A program made the translations under genes and the position numbers. Under the pieces are notes generated by a model that saw nothing but the letters and a program-made list of their open reading frames with translations, searched no databases and was not told where the DNA came from. From Novosphingobium sp. BW1 (GTDB taxonomy: Bacteria; Pseudomonadota; Alphaproteobacteria; Sphingomonadales; Sphingomonadaceae), in assembly GCF_008107685.1 (NCBI RefSeq), contig NZ_VIRF01000055.1, positions 1 to 45,233 on the forward strand: a DNA stretch of 45,233 bases. Direction: 5' to 3'. Below are positions 7,898-17,289 of the stretch, piece after piece (position 1 is the first letter of the stretch; every line of letters starts with the position of its first letter).

Positions 7898-8497
7898 TTA
7901 CCCGATGCCTAGCCACTCCAGAGGCGCAGGCAAGCCCTGCCCGCAATAATCCACCTGCAGCACGCGCCGTCCCGTCGCGCGTCCATCCGAGGGATCGGAG
8001 GCATGAAGGATCGGGGTGCGGTAGAACCAGACGTCCCCCACCTCGGCAAGGCAGATGGCCTGCCGCGATTGCGCCATGCGCACCGTCATCATCGCCCCGA
8101 TCAGCGCGAACGGCGGTTCGACATGCCAGATGCCCTGCTTGATGCTCCAGGGTCCGTAGCCCGGCACGTCATGGCGAGCGCGCTCGGCAATCGTGCGGTC
8201 CTGATGCCAGCCCAGCGCCCAGTTTCGATCGGCGCGCTTGTCGAACAGCACTGCGCGTACAGGTTGCATCGGGCGTCCTGCGCGGGCTTCGACTTCGCCG
8301 CCCATGACGCTCCCCGCGCCTAGCAATATCTGCAGACCCGGCACGCCGGAAAGCCGCACGCCCGCCTGTCCGACCGGATACGCCGCGAACTCAGAGATTA
8401 GGGCGGGTAAGATCGTTTCCGCAAACCCCGTGACACGGCAGGCCCCGTCGCGATCCAGGTCCAGCGACACGGGGCAACGCTGTGTAGTATTCGTCAC
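7898..8497 (-). CDS. Phytanoyl-CoA dioxygenase-like Fe(II)/2OG oxygenase
   Basis: About 199 residues with the double-stranded beta-helix metal site of the PhyH family: WHQDRT gives the His and Asp ligands, and ILHASDPSDGR gives the distal His and the 2-oxoglutarate-binding Arg region. I use the GTG at 8497 because GAGAGG stands nine bases before it; an in-frame TTG at 8536 has no such site. It probably hydroxylates a small molecule, using 2-oxoglutarate and oxygen in the cytoplasm. The substrate is unknown; the family spans phytanoyl-CoA, ectoine and many secondary metabolites. The next minus-strand gene follows within 30 bases. Confidence 0.75.
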   Translation of the reverse strand: MTNTTQRCPVSLDLDRDGACRVTGFAETILPALISEFAAYPVGQAGVRLSGVPGLQILLGAGSVMGGEVEARAGRPMQPVRAVLFDKRADRNWALGWHQDRTIAERARHDVPGYGPWSIKQGIWHVEPPFALIGAMMTVRMAQSRQAICLAEVGDVWFYRTPILHASDPSDGRATGRRVLQVDYCGQGLPAPLEWLGIG

Positions 8498-8674
8498 GTT
8501 TGGGGACCTCTCTTCAGGAACGCCGCCCGTCCACAAGAAGAGGACCTGGAACCAGATTCAAGGGACCATCGCCCCATGATCCCATACTCGGCAAAGGGCA
8601 GCGTGCGGGACGTAAGCTGGACTATTTGCGGAGCCTGGGAGCGATGGCCCTGGGACATCTCTTCTTCGTCGTTC

Positions 8675-9070
8675 TCATGAGGCTCGGGACTGGAGCGCCT
8701 TCAACACGGCGAGGGCCCGGTCTTTCTCGGAAAAGGGAACGAAGACATGATCGTGGTGGAAAGCAGCGACCATGTTGCAGGCAATCCCCGCGTCGGCCAG
8801 CGCGGTGGAAACCGCCGCCGTCAGCCCGGAGCCGTCAAGAGCGGAGTGCACTTCCAGTACGATCCGGGCCATGGGTAGGGAGGTGTCATGCCCCGCCATT
8901 TCGGCGAACGCGAGGGGAAGGATCTGCGAGAGACCTTCCGCCTCGGCAAAGCTGGCCAAGGCTTGCGTGAGCGGCGCGCCGCCGATGCAGAATATCCAGG
9001 TTTCGGGGTCGAGCCGGGGCGACATCCCCGCGATCATCGCGCGTCCCTCGCGCACCGGCCCGCCCGTCAT
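8675..9070 (-). CDS. ACT-domain protein (double ACT-like, COG3602 type)
   Basis: A 131-residue protein with two ACT-like halves: the first around the WIFCIGGAPLTQALASF stretch, the second containing ARIVLEVHSALDGSGLTAAVSTALADAGIACNMVA as the usual beta-alpha-beta-beta-alpha-beta unit, shown here by its key residues VHS, GLT and AFHHDH. ACT domains bind amino acids or similar ligands and regulate enzymes; the ligand here is unknown. Its ATG shares base 9070 with the TAA of hslU, so translation is coupled to the HslVU operon. Internal ATGs (MIAG, MSPR) are alternative starts giving about 115-120 residues. Confidence 0.75.
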   Translation of the reverse strand: MTGGPVREGRAMIAGMSPRLDPETWIFCIGGAPLTQALASFAEAEGLSQILPLAFAEMAGHDTSLPMARIVLEVHSALDGSGLTAAVSTALADAGIACNMVAAFHHDHVFVPFSEKDRALAVLKALQSRAS

Positions 9071-10371
9071 TACAGGATGTACTTGGAAAGATCGGCGTTG
9101 CCAGCCAGGCCTTCTAGCTTTTCACGCACATAGGCCTCGTCGATCGTCACCGTCTCGCCGCTGCGGTCCTCGGCCTCGAAGGAAAGCTCCTCGAAGAGCT
9201 TTTCCATGACCGTCTGAAGGCGGCGGGCGCCGATGTTCTCGACGCTTTCATTCACCTGCGCGGCGATCTTTGCGACTTCGCGCACCGCGCCCTCGGTCAT
9301 CTCGATGGTGAGGTCCTCGGTGCCCAGCAGCGCCTTGTACTGCGCCACAAGGTTCGCGCGGGTTTCGGACAGAATGCGCACGAAATCGGCCTCGGTCAGC
9401 GCCTTCAGCTCGACACGGATCGGCAGGCGGCCCTGAAGTTCAGGCAGCATGTCCGAAGGCTTGGAAACGTGGAACGCGCCCGAGGCGACGAACAGTACGT
9501 GGTCGGTCTTCATAGCGCCGTACTTGGTGGCGACGGTCGTGCCCTCGATCAGCGGCAGAAGGTCGCGCTGCACACCCTCGCGGCTAACGGTGCCCCCGCG
9601 CTGGTCCGATACGGCGATCTTGTCGATCTCGTCGAGGAATACGATGCCGTTCTGCTCGGCATCCGCGATGGCGACACGCTGGACATCGTCCTGGTCGAGG
9701 CGCTTTTCCGATTCCTCGTCGACCAGCTTGTCCCAGGCTTCGGGCACCTTCATCTTGCGTCGCACGGTCTTCTGCCCGCCGAACGCCTTGCCCATCATGT
9801 CGGAGAGATTGATCATCCCGACCGAGCCGCCCATGCCGGGGATCTCCATGGCGCCGCTCGGTGCGTCCTCGACCTCGACTTCGACTTCGGTGTCGTTCAT
9901 CGCATTCTGGGTGATACGCTCGTGGAAGGCGGCACGGGTGGCCTCGGAGGCACCTTCGCCGACCAGCGCGTTGAGCAGGCGGTCCATCGCCGCCTTGCTC
10001 GCCGCCTCGCGCAAGGATTCGCGGCGGCGTTCCTTCTCAAGCCGGATCGCTTCCTCAACCAAGTCGCGGGCGATCTGCTCGACATCGCGGCCGACATAAC
10101 CGACCTCGGTGAACTTGGTCGCCTCCACCTTCACGAAAGGCGCATCGGCGAGCTTGGCCAGACGGCGGCTGATCTCGGTCTTGCCGCAGCCCGTGGGGCC
10201 GATCATCAGGATGTTCTTGGGCGTCACCTCATCACGCAGGTCGGCGGAGAGGCGCTGGCGGCGCCAGCGGTTGCGCAATGCGACCGCGACGGCCTTCTTG
10301 GCCTCGGACTGGCCGATGATGTGCTCGTCGAGCGAAGCCACGATGGCCTTGGGGGTAAGGGTGTCTTTCAT
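9070..10371 (-). CDS. hslU: HslU, ATPase subunit of HslVU protease
   Basis: A 433-residue AAA+ unfoldase that forms hexamers on HslV and feeds unfolded proteins to it. Walker A GPTGCGKT is at 58-65. [11 protein letters not shown] (near 243) is Walker B. The inserted I-domain lies between them at roughly 110-240. The C-terminal KYIL tail, which docks into HslV, is intact. Length matches the alphaproteobacterial family. It follows hslV by 17 bases, in the usual hslV-hslU order, and ends overlapping the ACT-domain gene. Confidence 0.97.
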   Translation of the reverse strand: MKDTLTPKAIVASLDEHIIGQSEAKKAVAVALRNRWRRQRLSADLRDEVTPKNILMIGPTGCGKTEISRRLAKLADAPFVKVEATKFTEVGYVGRDVEQIARDLVEEAIRLEKERRRESLREAASKAAMDRLLNALVGEGASEATRAAFHERITQNAMNDTEVEVEVEDAPSGAMEIPGMGGSVGMINLSDMMGKAFGGQKTVRRKMKVPEAWDKLVDEESEKRLDQDDVQRVAIADAEQNGIVFLDEIDKIAVSDQRGGTVSREGVQRDLLPLIEGTTVATKYGAMKTDHVLFVASGAFHVSKPSDMLPELQGRLPIRVELKALTEADFVRILSETRANLVAQYKALLGTEDLTIEMTEGAVREVAKIAAQVNESVENIGARRLQTVMEKLFEELSFEAEDRSGETVTIDEAYVREKLEGLAGNADLSKYIL

Positions 10372-10388
10372 GGGTCTCTTCGCTGCAA

Positions 10389-10961
10389 TCAGATGGTTTC
10401 GACCGTAACACGGTCGTTCGTAAAGACGCAGATGTCTGCGGCAACCTGCATGGCCTTGCGCGCGATCTGTTCAGGATCGTCCTCGTAGGCGTCGAGCGCG
10501 CGCGCAGCGGCCAGCGCGTAGTTGCCGCCCGAACCGATCGAGGCGATCTGGCTGTCGTCCAGCGCTTCGGGTTCGAGCACGTCGCCGTTGCCGGTAAGGA
10601 TTAGCAGCGAATCGGCGTCCGCCACGATCATCAGCGCTTCGAGGTTGCGCAGGTACTTGTCGGTGCGCCAGTCCTTGGCGAGTTCGACCGCCGCGCGCAT
10701 CAGCTGGCCGCGGTGCTGCTCCAGCTTGCGTTCAAGACGCTCGAACAGGGTAAAGGCATCGGCGGTCGCGCCGGCAAAGCCGCCGATGACCTTGCCGCCC
10801 TCACCGATGCGCCGGACCTTGCGCGCGTTGGGCTTCATGACGGTGTTGCCCATGGAGACCTGACCGTCTCCGGCGATCACTGTGCGTCCGCCCTTGCGTA
10901 CGCCGATGATCGTCGTCCCATGCCACTGTACCAGGCCGTGGCTCGCTGCATCGCTATTCAT
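10389..10961 (-). CDS. hslV: HslV, peptidase subunit of HslVU protease
   Basis: A 190-residue N-terminal-threonine peptidase related to proteasome beta subunits. The catalytic Thr is the first one in [12 protein letters not shown] and must be exposed by removal of a short N-terminal extension ([15 protein letters not shown]), as in other alphaproteobacteria. IAGDGQVS and [15 protein letters not shown] are family hallmarks. I chose the ATG at 10961, since the open frame further upstream is Arg-rich and runs into the bamE terminator. No clear ribosome site is seen. Confidence 0.96.
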   Translation of the reverse strand: MNSDAASHGLVQWHGTTIIGVRKGGRTVIAGDGQVSMGNTVMKPNARKVRRIGEGGKVIGGFAGATADAFTLFERLERKLEQHRGQLMRAAVELAKDWRTDKYLRNLEALMIVADADSLLILTGNGDVLEPEALDDSQIASIGSGGNYALAAARALDAYEDDPEQIARKAMQVAADICVFTNDRVTVETI

Positions 10962-11032
10962 GGGCGAGGATATATGCCCGCCTGTGTGCCGTTCAAGACA
11001 TAGCCTGCGCCCGATTGCACGCCCCCCACGCA

Positions 11033-11067
11033 AAAGGCGCGCGGGACCGTGCATCCCGCGCGCCTTT
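11033..11067 (-). terminator. Intrinsic terminator after bamE
   Basis: A perfect 14-bp stem, AAAGGCGCGCGGGA (11033-11046) with its complement at 11054-11067, and a 7-base loop. Reading leftward it ends in TTTT. It lies between bamE and hslV, separating the two minus-strand transcripts. Confidence 0.8.
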
Positions 11068-11114
11068 GCAAAGGATGAGCAACCCCACCGAGCCGCCCGA
11101 TACCACCTTGGCGA

Positions 11115-11609
11115 TCAGCTGCCGTTCGGACCCGGGCCCTGCGGTGCCTGACCGCCGCCCATACCGCCGGTGCCGACCGCACCGATGTTGCCGAACAGAT
11201 CTTCAAGCAGCGAGCGGTGACGGCCCAGCGTGGGCGTCGTGTCACCGTTGGGGCTGATGCGGGCAACCTGCTCCATGCCGCGGCGCTGGACATCCAGAAC
11301 GTTGTCGTTCGCATCAAACTGGACACGGAACACGGTCTGCTGATCGGTGCGCGGCTTGCGGAACGCGGGCGTCTTCACCGTCTGCGAGACATAGTACCAG
11401 TCCTTGGCGCCGAACTGGCTTTCAAAGGTCGGGCGGCCCAGCGTGCGCTCCACCGACTGGCGGTTGTCGACGCCCGGCTGCACCGAATCGACCAGCGTCT
11501 GATCCACGATGTACCCGCGATGGTCCTTGATCGAGCTGCAGCCCGCGACCAGCGCGCCGAGCGCAAGAAGCGCCCCTGCCGACCTGAGCTTCAAACCACG
11601 GTTACCCAT
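11115..11609 (-). CDS. bamE: BamE/SmpA-OmlA family outer-membrane lipoprotein
   Basis: A 164-residue lipoprotein. A signal peptide of about 23 residues ends in the lipobox LVAGC, and the BamE fold follows: GYIVDQTLVDSVQPGVDNRQSVERTLGRP, of which the key parts are VQPGVD and the LGRPT turn. BamE stabilises the beta-barrel assembly complex in the outer membrane. The C-terminal 45 residues are Gly/Pro-rich and variable. Start chosen at MGNRGLK; the longer frame would bury the signal peptide. It is transcribed divergently from the ubiquinol-cytochrome c chaperone gene, an arrangement common in sphingomonads as I recall. Confidence 0.88.
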   Translation of the reverse strand: MGNRGLKLRSAGALLALGALVAGCSSIKDHRGYIVDQTLVDSVQPGVDNRQSVERTLGRPTFESQFGAKDWYYVSQTVKTPAFRKPRTDQQTVFRVQFDANDNVLDVQRRGMEQVARISPNGDTTPTLGRHRSLLEDLFGNIGAVGTGGMGGGQAPQGPGPNGS

Positions 11610-11800
11610 CACTACACTCCAAAACCTCGGGGACATGGCAGGCAAGAATCCTTGCCAGCGCGCCTGCCGCCCATGTATCGGCATCAGGCCTTAAGGCCCC
11701 GCAAGCGCGTGCGCAATGGCTGTGCGCCCAAAGGGACCCGATTTGCACTGCCTGGCCAGTGTCGATTGAATTGCCGCTGAACGAAGGAGTGCTCTGCCCG

Positions 11801-12340
11801 GTGTCGTTGTTTTCCCGCCTCATGGGCTCACGCAAGGCGCCGCGCACCGACATGCGCCCGCTCTGGCACCGCCTCGTGGATATTGCCCGCGAGGAACACT
11901 GGTACGCACGCGAGGGCGTTGCCGACACGGTGTCGGGCCGTTTCGATGCGGTAACACTGGTCATGGCGCTCGCCATGCTGCGCATGGAACGCGCGGCTCT
12001 GGACGCAGCGGCCCCGGCCCCGCTGATCGATGCCTCCGCGCGCCTTACCGAACTGTTCGTCGAGGACATGGATGGCCAGCTGCGCCAGTCGGGCGTGGGC
12101 GATCTTGTCGTGGGCAAGCGCATGGGCAAGCTGGTGAGCGTCCTTGGTGGGCGCATCGGCGCGCTGCGCGACGCGCTTGCCCCGCACAGCCACACCTCGC
12201 TAGAGGACGTCCTGGCGCGCAACGTGACGCTAAACGAGGATGCTTCAACGGCCGCGCTGGCCGAAGCCGTGCGGGCGCTTCACTCCACCTTCCAGTCCCT
12301 CTCCGACGACGATCTGCTAGCCGCAAGGATTGCGCGATGA
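11801..12340 (+). CDS. Ubiquinol-cytochrome c chaperone family protein
   Basis: About 179 residues of the Ubiq_cyt_C_chap family (CBP3-like), proposed to help assemble the cytochrome bc1 complex at the inner membrane. Recognisable parts are HRLVDIAREEHWYAREGVAD and the later LFVEDMDGQLRQSGVGD motif, with KRMGKL following. I chose GTG at 11801 because AAGGAG stands 11 bases before it; the frame is open upstream to 11759. The gene overlaps the DUF177 gene by four bases (ATGA), so the two form an operon. Confidence 0.83.
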   Translation: MSLFSRLMGSRKAPRTDMRPLWHRLVDIAREEHWYAREGVADTVSGRFDAVTLVMALAMLRMERAALDAAAPAPLIDASARLTELFVEDMDGQLRQSGVGDLVVGKRMGKLVSVLGGRIGALRDALAPHSHTSLEDVLARNVTLNEDASTAALAEAVRALHSTFQSLSDDDLLAARIAR

Positions 12341-12891
12341 CCTCTTCCCCCCAAACCCCGTCTTCCGGCCCCATCCCGGCCCCCGAATTCTCGCACACGG
12401 TCGACGTGCGCCAGGTCGAAGGGCTGGCCCCGCGACTGGAAGCGAACGAAGCCGAGCGCGCCGCGCTTGCCAGGCGCTTCGGCCTGGTGCGCCTCGAAAA
12501 GCTCGTCGCCCAGCTTGAACTGACCCGCAAGGAACGTACCGTTTCCGTGAAGGGAACGCTCGATGCGGCCTGGGTGCAGACCTGCGCAATCTCGGCCGAT
12601 GAACTTGCCGTGGAGATTTCCGGCGAGCCCATCGAGGTGCGCTTCGTCCCCCAGCTGACCGGCTACGCGCCCGACGCCGAGATCGAACTCGCCAGCGACG
12701 ACCTGGACGAAATCGAATATTCGGGCACTTACGTTGACCTTGGCGAAGCGGTCGCGCAGTCGCTCGCACTGTCGATCGACCCGTACCTGACCGGCCCCGA
12801 CGCCGAAGCCGCGCGCGCCGAAGCGGGCCTGTCGACGCCGGAAGACAACAGCCCCTTCGCCGCGCTGAAGGGCCTGACCGGCAAGGCCTGA
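12337..12891 (+). CDS. YceD/DUF177 family protein
   Basis: A 184-residue acidic protein of the DUF177 family, whose E. coli member YceD is linked to 23S rRNA accumulation. The family is seen in the central VKGTLDAAWVQTCAIS stretch, where the first Cys of the usual CXXC-type pair is present, and in the acidic DDLDEIEYSG region near 128-137. In many bacteria DUF177 is followed by rpmF; here a terminator and ssb follow instead. Start overlaps the upstream chaperone gene. No signal peptide. Confidence 0.85.
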   Translation: MTSSPQTPSSGPIPAPEFSHTVDVRQVEGLAPRLEANEAERAALARRFGLVRLEKLVAQLELTRKERTVSVKGTLDAAWVQTCAISADELAVEISGEPIEVRFVPQLTGYAPDAEIELASDDLDEIEYSGTYVDLGEAVAQSLALSIDPYLTGPDAEAARAEAGLSTPEDNSPFAALKGLTGKA

Positions 12892-12909
12892 AACGTACGG
12901 ACACCATGA

Positions 12910-12955
12910 ACGCAAAAAGGGCGGGATACCACGAGGTATCCCGCCCTTTTTGCGT
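12910..12955. terminator. Strong bidirectional intrinsic terminator
   Basis: A perfect 21-bp stem (12910-12930 with 12935-12955) and a four-base loop, with A5 and T5 runs in the outer arms. It serves both the DUF177 gene (plus) and ssb (minus), which converge here. Confidence 0.92.
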
Positions 12956-12972
12956 TGTGATCGGGGCTGCGA

Positions 12973-13557
12973 TCAGAACGGAATATCGTCGTCGAGATCG
13001 TCGCCGAAGCCGCCGCCCGAGGAGGACGAGGACGAACCGCCGCTGCGGCCCCAGTCGCTGCCGCCCGAGGACGAGCCGCCACTGCCGCTCCAGCTGTCAC
13101 CGCCCGAGCTGCCGCCCGAACGGCCCCAGTCCCCGCCGCCCGAGGACGAGCCGCCATCACCGCCCGAGCTGCTGCCCATGCCGCCACCGCTGCGCTGGCC
13201 ACCGCCCGCACTGTCGAGCATGGTCAGCACACCGCCCATGCCAGCGACCGAGATCTCAGTCGTGTAGCGGTCGTTGCCGTCACGGTCCTGCCACTTGCGG
13301 GTGCGCAGCTGACCTTCGATGTAGACCTTCGAGCCCTTGCGCAGGAAGCGCTCGGCCACCCCGACGAGGCCGTCGGACTGGAGCACGACCTGGTGCCACT
13401 CGGTACGCTCGCGCCGTTCGCCGGTCTGGCGGTCCTTCCAGGTTTCCGAGGTCGCGATGCGCAGGTTCGCCACGCGCCCGCCGTTCTGGAACGACTTCAC
13501 TTCGGGGTCGGCCCCGAGGTTGCCGACGAGGATGACCTTGTTGACGCTGCCTGCCAT
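12973..13557 (-). CDS. ssb: Single-stranded DNA-binding protein
   Basis: A 194-residue SSB. The OB fold covers about 1-112 ([19 protein letters not shown], then WHQVV and [17 protein letters not shown]). A disordered Gly/Ser linker at about 118-185 contains two copies of DWGRSGGSS. The tip DDDIPF binds partner proteins. It acts in replication, recombination and repair. The open frame extends far upstream, but the start at 13557 gives the normal SSB N-terminus, with AGAAG upstream as a possible ribosome site. feoB lies upstream in the same direction. Confidence 0.97.
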   Translation of the reverse strand: MAGSVNKVILVGNLGADPEVKSFQNGGRVANLRIATSETWKDRQTGERRERTEWHQVVLQSDGLVGVAERFLRKGSKVYIEGQLRTRKWQDRDGNDRYTTEISVAGMGGVLTMLDSAGGGQRSGGGMGSSSGGDGGSSSGGGDWGRSGGSSGGDSWSGSGGSSSGGSDWGRSGGSSSSSSGGGFGDDLDDDIPF

Positions 13558-13663
13558 GGATGAATCGCTTTCTTCTGAATTTCGGCCACCGGAGTTAGCG
13601 AATGGCTGGCCGGGACGCGAGTCGTGTCCCCCGGTTTTTAAACAGCCCTGCCCGAATTTCGGC

Positions 13664-15505
13664 CTAGAGCCCCGCCCAGACCGCCAGCCAGTACGTCGCT
13701 CCGGCCGCCACGTAGGCAAGGCCAAAGAGGTAGGCGAGCATGAAGCTCGGCCATTTCCAGCCATTGGTCTCGCGCCGGGTGACGGCGATGGTCGACATGC
13801 ACTGCGGCGCAAAGACGAACCAGGCAAGGAAGGCCAGCGCCATCGGCAATGTCCAGCGGCCCTTGAGCTGTTCGCCCAGTTCGGCCGCTTCCTCGTCCTC
13901 GTCGCTCGCATCGACAGCGTAAGTCGTCGCCAGCGAAGAGACCGCCACTTCGCGCGCGGCCATCGCCGGGATGAGCGCGAGCGCCATGTCCCGGTTGAAG
14001 CCGATCGGCTCGACCACCACGGCAAGGCCGTTGGCGATCTTGCCGGCGAACGAGGCGTCGACCTGGCTCTGACCGGGTTCGGCGCGCGGGAAGCTGAGCA
14101 TGATCCACAGGACCACCGTAACCATGAAGATGATCGTGCCTGCACGGCGCAGGAAGATCCACGCGCGCTGCCACAGGCCCAGCAGGAGATCACCTGGCCG
14201 GGGCAACTGGTACTTGGGCAGCTCCATGATGAAGCCCGAGGCCGCCCCCTTGGTCACCGAACGGCGCAGGATCAGCGCGACCAGCATCGCGCCGAGCACG
14301 CCCGCAAGATAGAGCGCGAAGAGCACAAGGCCCTGCAGACCCACGCCCCAGCCTATGCTCTGGTTGGGGATGAAGGCGGCGATGATGACGGCATAGACCG
14401 GCAGGCGCGCCGAGCAGGTCATCATCGGCGCGATCAGGATCGTGGTCAGCCGGTCCTTGGGATCCGTGATCGACCTGGTCGCCATGATGCCCGGAATAGC
14501 GCAGGCAAAGCTGGAGAGAAGCGGAATGAAGCTGCGCCCGGAAAGGCCCACGCTCGCCATCATCCGGTCCATCAGGAAGGCCGCGCGTGCCATGTAACCC
14601 GAGGCTTCCATGGCCAAGATGAAAGCAAAGAGGATGACGATCTGGGGCAGGAACACCACCACCGAGCCCACGCCCGAGATGATGCCCTCGGTCAGGAGAT
14701 CACGCACGAAGCTGGCGGGCATGAGGCCCGTTACCGCGTCGTGCAGCGCGCCCACACTCGCCTCCAGCGCATCAGCGAAGGGCGTGGCCCAGGCGAAGAC
14801 CGCCTGGAAGATCACGAAAAGCAGCGCGAAAAGCACGACCGGTCCGGCCCATGGATTGAGCAGGACCGAATCGAGACGTGCGTGGAGGCGGCGCTGGCGG
14901 GTTTCCGAAAGGATCGCGCCGTTCGCCATCGCGTGCGCGGCCACGCGACGCTCGGTCTCGCCGATCTCCGTAAGGCTCGGGCCCGCCTCACGCAGCCCGG
15001 CCGAAGATGCGGCTTCGGCCAGTTCGGTCAGGCCACGGCGGCGCACCGCCACGGTGGGCACCACACGCACGCCCAGCTCTTCCTCCAGCACAGAGGGATC
15101 GAGCACGAGTCCGTCGCGCTCGGCAAGGTCGACCATGTTGAGCGCGATAACGGTGGGCTTGCCCAGTGCGAGGAGTTCCTGCGCGAAGACGAGGTGCTGT
15201 TCCAGGTTCGAAGCGTCGAGGACGACGACCAGCACATCGGGCTCCGCCTCACCCGGGAACTGACCTCGGATGACCTTGGAGGTCACTTCCTCATCGGGGC
15301 TCGTCGCATCAAGGCCATAGGCGCCGGGAAGGTCGGTCAGCTCGACCGGCTCGCCGGTCGGCAGGACCAGGCGGCCCGACTTTCGCTCCACGGTAACGCC
15401 TGGATAATTCGCGATCTTCTGGCGTGCGCCGGTCAGCGCGTTGAACAGCGCGCTCTTGCCGGCGTTGGGATTTCCGACGAGGGCAATCTTGCGGGGCCGG
15501 CTCAT
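13664..15505 (-). CDS. feoB: FeoB ferrous iron transporter
   Basis: A 613-residue inner-membrane Fe(II) transporter. The N-terminal G domain shows G1 GNPNAGKS (11-18), the Thr of [10 protein letters not shown] (G2), DLPG (58-61, G3) and NMVD (G4). The membrane part has the two Gate regions, with PGIMATRSI and the CSARLPVY motif. It is shorter than the E. coli protein (about 773) but in the range of alphaproteobacterial FeoB; no FeoC is seen. The gene overlaps feoA by four bases (ATGA), so the two are co-translated. Expression is probably iron-controlled through the site near 15790. Confidence 0.95.
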   Translation of the reverse strand: MSRPRKIALVGNPNAGKSALFNALTGARQKIANYPGVTVERKSGRLVLPTGEPVELTDLPGAYGLDATSPDEEVTSKVIRGQFPGEAEPDVLVVVLDASNLEQHLVFAQELLALGKPTVIALNMVDLAERDGLVLDPSVLEEELGVRVVPTVAVRRRGLTELAEAASSAGLREAGPSLTEIGETERRVAAHAMANGAILSETRQRRLHARLDSVLLNPWAGPVVLFALLFVIFQAVFAWATPFADALEASVGALHDAVTGLMPASFVRDLLTEGIISGVGSVVVFLPQIVILFAFILAMEASGYMARAAFLMDRMMASVGLSGRSFIPLLSSFACAIPGIMATRSITDPKDRLTTILIAPMMTCSARLPVYAVIIAAFIPNQSIGWGVGLQGLVLFALYLAGVLGAMLVALILRRSVTKGAASGFIMELPKYQLPRPGDLLLGLWQRAWIFLRRAGTIIFMVTVVLWIMLSFPRAEPGQSQVDASFAGKIANGLAVVVEPIGFNRDMALALIPAMAAREVAVSSLATTYAVDASDEDEEAAELGEQLKGRWTLPMALAFLAWFVFAPQCMSTIAVTRRETNGWKWPSFMLAYLFGLAYVAAGATYWLAVWAGL

Positions 15506-15756
15506 GCCTTGGTGCTCTCCAGATCGCTCACCTCGATCGCGGCGGCGTGGGCGCGGCGCACCGCGACGACCATGCGCCCGATGCGCAGCGCGATGGGGTC
15601 ACGCCCCCCGAACACGCCGCGCTGCGACACCGAAACCTGCGCGCCGGTATCGATGCCAAGCGCGCGCAGACGCCGCGCTTCTTCAGGGACGAGCTGGTCC
15701 CAGTCGACCGCAACGATGCGGACCTTCTGATCGATGGGTTGTTGATCGAGAGTCAT
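15502..15756 (-). CDS. feoA: FeoA family protein
   Basis: An 84-residue SH3-like protein that supports FeoB in ferrous iron uptake from the cytoplasmic side. The typical features are the EEARRLRALGIDTGAQVSV segment (short form: LRALGI then G) and the GGRDPIALRIG segment, both standard for FeoA. It precedes feoB with a four-base overlap. The upstream 127 bases carry the likely promoter and a Fur-box-like dyad. Confidence 0.92.
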   Translation of the reverse strand: MTLDQQPIDQKVRIVAVDWDQLVPEEARRLRALGIDTGAQVSVSQRGVFGGRDPIALRIGRMVVAVRRAHAAAIEVSDLESTKA

Positions 15757-15785
15757 AAGATGGCGCTGCCAGATTAGAGGCTTCT

Positions 15786-15802
15786 TTGCAACTGCTTCGC
15801 AA
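15786..15802 (-). promoter_or_regulatory. Fur-box-like dyad upstream of feoAB
   Basis: TTGCAACTGCTTCGCAA has TTGC/GCAA ends and a 7-1-7 layout with five of seven symmetric positions. It lies 30 bases before the feoA start. Alphaproteobacterial Fur boxes are commonly of the TGCAAAT-N-ATTTGCA type. Assignment by eye only. Confidence 0.4.
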
Positions 15803-15883
15803 TAAGCAGCGCGCCATGTCCTGGGCCGAAATCAAATTTTGCAGGCGCGTACGACGGCGCGCCTGCGCACGAGGATGACGGTG

Positions 15884-16537
15884 TCAGCGCGCCGGGTAGC
15901 GCAGGCGCCCCAGGAGCCGGGTCAGGCTGAAGCGCTCATCGGACGAACGGGTGAGCTGCGCCTTCATCTTCTCAAAGCGCAGGATACCCTCGATCCGGCG
16001 CTCCAGAAAGGCGCGGGTTTCGGGCTTTTCCGGGTCCTTCTCGCGCGCGAAGACCTGCAGCGTCGCGGCATAGAGCGCGCCCAGCGTGGTGCGCTTGGTG
16101 TAGTGGTTGTAGTCGCTCGCGGTATCGCCGGCCACGCGCCACATCAGGTCCGCGCTGTACCAGCCCAGTTGCGTGGCACGCGCCAGGTTCTGCGGCATTG
16201 CCATGATTGCCAGCGCGCGGGTAAGCGCTTCCTCGCGCCCACTTGCCGCTTCGAGGCGCGCCATGACGAGGCGGCGGATCTTCTCGCGCACGGGAACGCC
16301 CGCCAGCGAGCTGGCGGGAACCGCCGCGAACATCGCCGCGTCGATCGCCTCGATCCAGGCCTCGATCATCGCCATCTGCTTGCCGCCAAAGGCATAGGCG
16401 GCAAGTTCGGGATCGACGCCGTGCTGGCGCGCGGCCTGCTCGACCGCCTGCGCGCTCCAGCCATCGAAGGCGGCGGCATCGGCAATCGCGGGCGCCAGAT
16501 TGCGGCGCAGTTCCGCGAGAGTGGTGGCTTCTTCCAT
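15884..16537 (-). CDS. COQ9 family protein
   Basis: A 217-residue protein of the COQ9 family, which in mitochondria and Alphaproteobacteria binds lipid and presents ubiquinone precursors to the Coq7 hydroxylase. The fold is TetR-like and all-helical. Family features are VREKIRRLVMARLEA near 103-117 and the segment GWYSADLMWRVAGDTASDYNHYTKR, with key parts DLMW, AGD and DYNHYTKR near 135-155. It follows the ankyrin gene by 11 bases, so the two probably share a transcript. An inverted repeat (15841-15849 with 15858-15866) lies after the stop but lacks a U-run in this direction. Confidence 0.9.
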   Translation of the reverse strand: MEEATTLAELRRNLAPAIADAAAFDGWSAQAVEQAARQHGVDPELAAYAFGGKQMAMIEAWIEAIDAAMFAAVPASSLAGVPVREKIRRLVMARLEAASGREEALTRALAIMAMPQNLARATQLGWYSADLMWRVAGDTASDYNHYTKRTTLGALYAATLQVFAREKDPEKPETRAFLERRIEGILRFEKMKAQLTRSSDERFSLTRLLGRLRYPAR

Positions 16538-16548
16538 GCCCTGTTCCT

Positions 16549-17208
16549 TCAGAAAGTGGGACCGTAGACGGGCTTGGAGTTCTTGCTGGCGCCTTCGGTC
16601 ACGTTCTGGTCGATGACCTTCACCAGATAGCTGTCCTTGCCGTTCAGTTCAGCATAATCGCGCGCGCTGCGCCCGGAATTGTCGGTGCGCGAAGGATCGG
16701 CACCCGCCTTCAGCAGCGCTTTCATCAGTTCGGTGTCGCGGCGGTGGACGGCCGAGATCAGCGGGGTCTCACCGGCATCGTTGGAGTCGTTGGTCCGCGC
16801 GCCGTTCTCGATCAGGTAGATCGCGCCGTCGCGCCAGCCCAGGTTCACCGCCTGTTGCAGCGGCGTGCGGCCGTGGTCATCGGCCAAGTTGGGCTCGGCC
16901 CCTTTCTGCACGAGATAGCGCAGCCAGGTGATGTCGCGGCGCTGCACCACGATGTGGAGCGCGGTTTCGCCAGAAGTCACGTCCTTGGAATTGACGATGA
17001 GAGGCGAGGTCATGATCGCCTGCTCGACCTCTTCGCCTTCCTTCTTCTTCACCGATTCGAGGAACTTGTAGCCTTCGGAAAAACCGGTCTGCGCCGCCGC
17101 GCCGCTCGCCAGCGAGCCCGTTGCGAGACCCGCCGCAGCCAGCGCCAGGGCACCTTTCAGAAACAGCCGGCCAAGCGGCGTTCCGTTCCGGTTCGCGAGT
17201 TTCGACAC
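16549..17208 (-). CDS. Secreted ankyrin-repeat protein
   Basis: About 219 residues. A signal peptide (basic start, then GALALAAAGLATGSLA, cleavage after AAAQ) is followed by four to five ankyrin repeats at about 75-205, recognised by G-TALHIVVQ, GRTPLQQAV, GETPLISAV and GRSARDYAE. It should be periplasmic and act by protein binding. I chose GTG at 17208 because GAAGGA stands eight bases before it; the long upstream frame is antisense to the SCO gene. Similar small periplasmic ankyrin proteins are linked to oxidative stress in some bacteria, but no partner is evident here. Divergent from the SCO gene. Confidence 0.83.
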   Translation of the reverse strand: MSKLANRNGTPLGRLFLKGALALAAAGLATGSLASGAAAQTGFSEGYKFLESVKKKEGEEVEQAIMTSPLIVNSKDVTSGETALHIVVQRRDITWLRYLVQKGAEPNLADDHGRTPLQQAVNLGWRDGAIYLIENGARTNDSNDAGETPLISAVHRRDTELMKALLKAGADPSRTDNSGRSARDYAELNGKDSYLVKVIDQNVTEGASKNSKPVYGPTF

Positions 17209-17289
17209 CTTTGATATCCTTCCGTGAATTCTCAACAAGCCAGGCGCGCGCCCTCCATCCGCGCCTTGCAAGTCGCGGTCTAGCAGAGC

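Noticed and set aside
13577..13664. Direct repeat GAATTTCGGCC, 11 bases, either side of the feoB-ssb gap
   Set aside because: Short, only two copies, no feature attached; a chance repeat is as likely.
13337..15730. 797-codon plus-strand frame opposite feoB
   Set aside because: Antisense to feoA/feoB with their G motifs; no signal of its own.
15841..15866. Terminator after coq9
   Set aside because: A 9-bp inverted repeat exists, but in the coq9 direction it is followed by A rather than T residues, so I did not list it as a terminator.
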